Shown here one piece after another: positions 59,871 through 64,000 of a DNA stretch of 64,000 nucleotides (positions are counted from its first letter, which is position 1; the number at the start of each line of letters is the position of its first letter). The notes under the pieces are model-generated. The model had not been told where the DNA came from. It did not search any database and was given only the letters and a program-made list of their open reading frames with translations. The position numbers and the translations under genes are program-made. Origin of the DNA: Mimachlamys varia (lineage: Eukaryota > Mollusca > Bivalvia > Pectinida > Pectinidae); contig OX392532.1 of the NCBI GenBank assembly GCA_947623455.1, positions 26,138,792-26,202,791 on the forward strand, written 5' to 3'.

Positions 59871-62600
59871 TGTTACAGCAGCTGAAGCGAAGCTTTTTCT
59901 TCATACGAGATAAAAAGTTGAGTACTCGATAAAATTGAAACAGAGCATCACAAGTGATAAAAACAATTTTGCATACGGTGTTTGCCGATGTACAAGAAGT
60001 GGAATGGAAAATTTACGGATTGCTCTAGATCTAGAGGCTTCATTCTCCGTTGGATGCATGATACATTTTCATTTTACGAAAACAGATTTGTCAAGAAAAA
60101 CATCCACAGGTGATACATGTATCAGGAAATATGTGATTGTGAAATCAAAATCATATTTTCAATAAAAAGACTTGTAGACAAAGATGTCAACATTCAAAAT
60201 TTATCAAAAGGTATATTAAATGTTTTTCAATGCAAGCATTCCAGTGAAAGTATAAGACCACAAGTGTGAAACATCTAAATTAATTCGAAGATAACAGGTC
60301 GCACAATCAATATAAAGATTGATATAGGATCTAAGAGATACATAAAGAGTTGACCAAGAGAAATTTTTATCAATTGCTCGATTGTTATAACCTACACTTA
60401 ACTGCTGTCACAAGTTCATGGAGTGGTGGCAAAATAAAGCAGATTATAATTAGTTCTAAATTATTTTCTTCAAAATCGAACTGAAATATGACCCCCCCCC
60501 CCCCTCCTATAAATGCTTTACTAGTTCATCTAGTGTTGGGAATCGGTTGGGAAATCATAATCGATAATCAGTTGAAGACAACTTACTAATTATCGATTAT
60601 GTAATCGGTTGGGACGGTTGCTAAATAGTCCAACATAAGTTACAACTTACACATGTTTGTCGACTACCATCACAGGTGATTTACCCTCTGCATCTGTAAT
60701 ATTGTGTTAAACAATACTTCCTATTCCTTTTCATCTTTTTCTATTTCATCAATAAAATCTAAATCCAATCAATAAAACGTCTTATGTCTGATTTAAGAGC
60801 CTCAAATCAAAATAAGGAAATCACAATCGTTTTTATTAAGAAGAACAGTTCTAAAACTGTTAATAAGGTATTTCTTTTTGGGATATAATGTGTTATATTC
60901 ACTTGATAATAATAGTACATGTAGTTATGTACGAGTTACTTCCCGTCCTATATAATCGATTGTTAGCTTTCATAATCGATAGTCGATGGTCATGTTATCA
61001 GTTTTAACAGTTAAAAGGAAATAATTCCAATTTCAGGAAATTGATACAATACAGTCAATATTAACTTTTTGAGTGACTCAGTGTTGGGGGACCCGATAGC
61101 AAAATTGATCCCCTTCAACAATTGTAAGCCATTATCTTGGTCATTGCTAAGTTTTTTTTTATCACAACCTGAACCCTTGATCATACAAGATGGCAGTCAG
61201 TTTTCCATCAAAATACCCTTAGAGATCGGACAGATAGCATGCAGAGAAAATAATGAAAAAAAAGATATTTCAACAGGAGGAATGTTGAAATAACGTGTTC
61301 ACTTTCACACAAAATATCTCATGTAGTGCCCCCCTCCCCTCATTAAATTGTAAAACAAAATTAGAACACCTAGTTTAGATTGAAATGCCAAGACTAAGTT
61401 CCTATTGTGTTCACAAGTATCTTCAAGCTTTATCAGGAAGCAAAAGATCCCAGCAAAGTATACCTTTGTTTATTCAGGGACGTATATGTATATACGTCCC
61501 TGGTTTATTGCATATTATTGATAAATTTTATATGTACACTTGATCGTTTCTACAATAATATGTAAATACAGGTAACAGGAAGAACTTAACATATGAAATT
61601 CAGGAAGATTTTAACTTTATTTTCTGAATGGAGCATTAGACTGCAAAGACATATCTTCCTTAACTTCCCCAGAATAAATTCAAAATGAAACGGTGAATTT
61701 ATAAAAAGAATCTTTAAAACCTCACTCCACTTCTTTTTGAGAAATTATCATAAACTTTAAATGTCATAAAAATGTAAAATGGCTATCAACTGCCTTATAA
61801 ATATTACTGACCATATTGTCTCTTATCTGCCTCAATATAGAAATATTAATACAAGTTGATTAGTAATTAAGGGACCCTCAAAACATTTATGAATGTTCTT
61901 CGAAGTAAATTCAAAATTGCACTGCATAATGGACAATAGGGCAGTATCAAGAATAATTGGAGATGAATTGATGATGTATGAAAGCCTATTGGAAAGATCA
62001 TTATCTATGACGATGGGCAAACAAGGATAAAATTATTGTAATCCCAGTATATTGCTTTGAATGATAAAGTTTAAAATATTTCTGTTAAAAAAATAGTATG
62101 ACGAGACAGTACTGGTATGTAGATTAGGCCTACTGTATACTTTTGATCGATGTTTATCGAAAATATATACGTATACACGGTTTTACAAGAAACTTCTACT
62201 CCCTAGTTTCCCATTAGATCCCTCGATGGAAAAATACAATGACTACGAGCTATCATTGTTCACCGAAAAGCAATTTGCTTGTAAACCATTGCATTTATTT
62301 ACGTAAAATGACTTAAAACGAAATAACTTGGATATACTAACAGCAAATGTGTATGCAAACAAGTGTAATTCGTCGTATATCTTATGAAATCGGCAGTTAA
62401 ATCTACAATGGGGTGTGTAAAAATTCACTTCCTCCATTTTCCGACTGTGTTAGTCATATTAGGTCATCATGGCTAGACTTCCTGTGTAATACCAATGAAC
62501 TTATTGCTACAAATTATCATATTTGTCATGTTATATACCCAAAATGGTTATAATCATGTTTTTCACCAAATGCCAAACCTTTTAGAAATTGGGTAGTGTC
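59871..62600. other. Gene-free stretch upstream of profilin 3
   Basis: This may include the profilin 3 promoter. Small palindromes are seen: cataatcgataat / attatcgattatg with flanking aatcggttggga repeats (about 60540-60620), and a hairpin cagggacgtata..tatacgtccctg at 61475-61502. A 13-base C run lies at 60492-60504. Open frames of 62-86 codons are unrecognised. Confidence 0.45.
61475..61502. other. Perfect 12-bp stem hairpin
   Basis: cagggacgtata, a 4-base spacer tgta, then tatacgtccctg. The arms are exact reverse complements. No neighbouring gene explains it; it may be the remnant of a palindromic element. Confidence 0.8.
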
Positions 62601-62613
62601 CGTCTAATGTCAG

Positions 62614-62672
62614 ATGGCGGCCGTTATCTGCATCAGTGGTCTCCGTGAAAATGGACCTGGTGAAGTCACGCG
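62614..62672 (+). CDS. Possible first coding exon of an unrecognised gene (partial)
   Basis: An ATG within cagatggcggccg, a YY1-like start-associated motif, opens a frame of 19 codons plus two bases encoding MAAVICISGLRENGPGEVT. It ends at a strong donor, cacgcg followed by gtaagtggg (62673-62678). The surroundings are richer in CpG than the AT-rich neighbourhood, as at a promoter-proximal exon. No downstream exon is recognised before the window end, so the gene would continue beyond 64000 or be spliced over a long intron. The protein family is not recognised. The claim rests on start context and donor quality only. Confidence 0.4.
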
Positions 62673-62678
62673 GTAAGT

Positions 62679-63427
62679 GGGACTGGCAAAGCCGGCTGTC
62701 TGTCAGATCACGTGATCCGGCTCCATTTTGGAACTCCCTTTACTTGTTGCATACACATGTGCTTTCAGTATTCTAGAAAATTCTACTCAACAATGACGTG
62801 AAAATGAGTCATTCAAAAGTAAAATTACAAGCTCAGTTGCTGTTAAGGCTGAGTTTTTGACATTTACTCAAAGTAAACTTAAGACAGAAGTCTTTTTTTG
62901 TTGGGTCGTAGCAATAATCACCCGTCCCTACACAAGTGTCTAACCTTCCCCTCTCTGGCGTGTTGCCAACGTCACAATGACATCGAATGACCTATGACTA
63001 CAAAAATACAAAACATTACTAACACAACAACTAGATAATCGTAGAAAAAGAAATGTAGTTACTTGTTTCTGGCCGGTAAAAGGTCTTCTCTTCGGTGTCC
63101 TACCTGTCAGTTCCGCCTCACCTTAGTAAGTTCCGGTAGAGCGCCGCCTACTGCTCACGTCTCCAAAACGGGAAGGGGAACCACTCTAATATTGCGAGCT
63201 AATACACACACAGTTACAGTTTGGTTCCATAAGTGTATATTATTCATGTCTGTGTCCTTTAGCATGAATAACGAAACCTACAAAACAAATCTAAAAATAA
63301 TTCTTCCAATCACCCTCTAGATCTACTGTAGATCTTTGACAATATTGAGTGAACGAAATTCGAGACACTAATTATAACTGAAGTTAGTTAGTGTAGAAAA
63401 TATTTGTATTTTTTTGCATGGGCATAC
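62679..63427. other. No certain gene; GC-richer patch at about 63060-63190
   Basis: The patch contains ccgcctcaccttagtaagtt and gtagagcgccgcctactgc. Read on the minus strand this gives a ttactaag followed by gtgagg, a donor-like site. It may be a promoter-proximal exon or chance, and no frame or family is recognised. Confidence 0.35.
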
Positions 63428-63543
63428 ATTTGTATTATCTCTGTTCATTAGTTTAAATATATCATATTTGTAAACAAATATGAATATGATGTACAAATAT
63501 GATATATTTAAACTATAGCTAATGAACAGAGATAATACAAATA
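63428..63543. mobile_element. Palindromic element, 116 bp
   Basis: atttgtattatctctgttca at the left pairs with tgaacagagataatacaaat at the right; tagtttaaatatatcatattt pairs with aaatatgatatatttaaacta, with a loop near 63480. It is a near-complete foldback with no coding capacity. Confidence 0.88.
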
Positions 63544-63780
63544 ATTTGGTATTACATTTATCAAGGAGTATAGCGTTGAAAACGGAATAAATTGCTGTGT
63601 GTGTTTTTTTAAATAAATCAATTTATTTTCGAACTCTTCTTTTGAATCTTACAGAAAGGGCTTTTGGTGTTTTTTTTAGCTTGCCTTTAGAATATATTTT
63701 TATTGGTTTATAGTTTGAAGTCATCTGGTTAGTTTTTCCAAGCTTTTGTTATAGTATAGAAAGCACAAACAAAAAGGCAG

Positions 63781-63874
63781 GGATTCCAGCATCGTCGGAA
63801 ACCCACAGTGCACTTCTATGACACATGCAAGCATCAGAGAAGTGTACTGTGGGTTTCCGACGATGGGATTCCGG
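63781..63874. mobile_element. Palindromic element, 94 bp
   Basis: ggattccagcatcgtcggaa, acccacagtgcacttct pair with agaagtgtactgtgggt, ttccgacgatgggattcc. The loop is about 25 bases. It is a small MITE or foldback remnant with no coding capacity. Confidence 0.85.
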
Positions 63875-64000
63875 CCCTTCTATCTTTTTATCTTCAAAAC
63901 TCATAAGACTTGATCTCGAATTAAATATCCTCTGTCACTGACATTGAAACATTCTTTTAGATACGAAGGGTATTTATTATGTACAATGTTGAAAACATTG

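Overview
This is nuclear DNA from a eukaryote, most likely a marine bivalve mollusc of scallop or pearl-oyster type. The base composition is AT-rich. Coding DNA is sparse and has splice signals, there are no bacterial-style operons, and most of the sequence is tandem repeats, palindromic MITE-like elements and tRNA-derived SINEs. The SINE body, the TCAAGGTCA-containing repeats of about 160 bp and the 'aagatggccgcc' repeats resemble sequences I associate with bivalve genomes. That is recollection, not a search.

The only confidently recognised genes are three complete profilin genes, all on the minus strand, about 13-14 kb apart: CDS 31127-31549, 44731-45153 and 58701-59126. Each coding region is a single uninterrupted frame of 140-141 codons. 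Each has a consensus 3' splice site 14-22 nt upstream of the ATG, so a 5'UTR intron appears conserved across the array. For the third gene a plausible non-coding first exon and donor (59788-59793) is visible. Profilin binds monomeric actin and proline-rich ligands, so this is a local family of actin-regulatory paralogues. A 375-400 bp element with palindromic TTTAAAGGCC-type ends lies close to each profilin gene.

Layout. 1-2356: 34-bp satellite. 2357-15400: gene-poor DNA with small repeats, palindromic elements and SINEs. 15700-16985: 18-bp minisatellite carrying a long repetitive frame. 17000-20290: SINE remnants and a 269-bp MITE. 20290-21430: 29-bp array. 24045-25270: dispersed repeat family A, interrupted by a SINE with a clear target-site duplication. 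27100-28760: 23-bp array. 31127-33252: profilin 1 and two TIR elements. 33866-36165: three further minisatellites. 36330-43205: degenerate repeat families A and B. 44731-46134: profilin 2 and elements. 46530-51928: 69-bp satellite with higher-order duplications. 52689-53160: a TIR element whose end has become a 57-bp minisatellite. 58200-59860: profilin 3. 62614-62672: a possible first coding exon of an unrecognised plus-strand gene that would run out of the window.

There is no sign of a CRISPR array, an operon or a viral gene. Most long open frames here are by-products of tandem arrays whose period is a multiple of three. The points most worth following are the profilin array with its associated TIR element, the minisatellite born from a TIR, the nuclear-receptor-like sites in repeat family A, the head-to-head minisatellite, and the candidate first exon near 62.6 kb.
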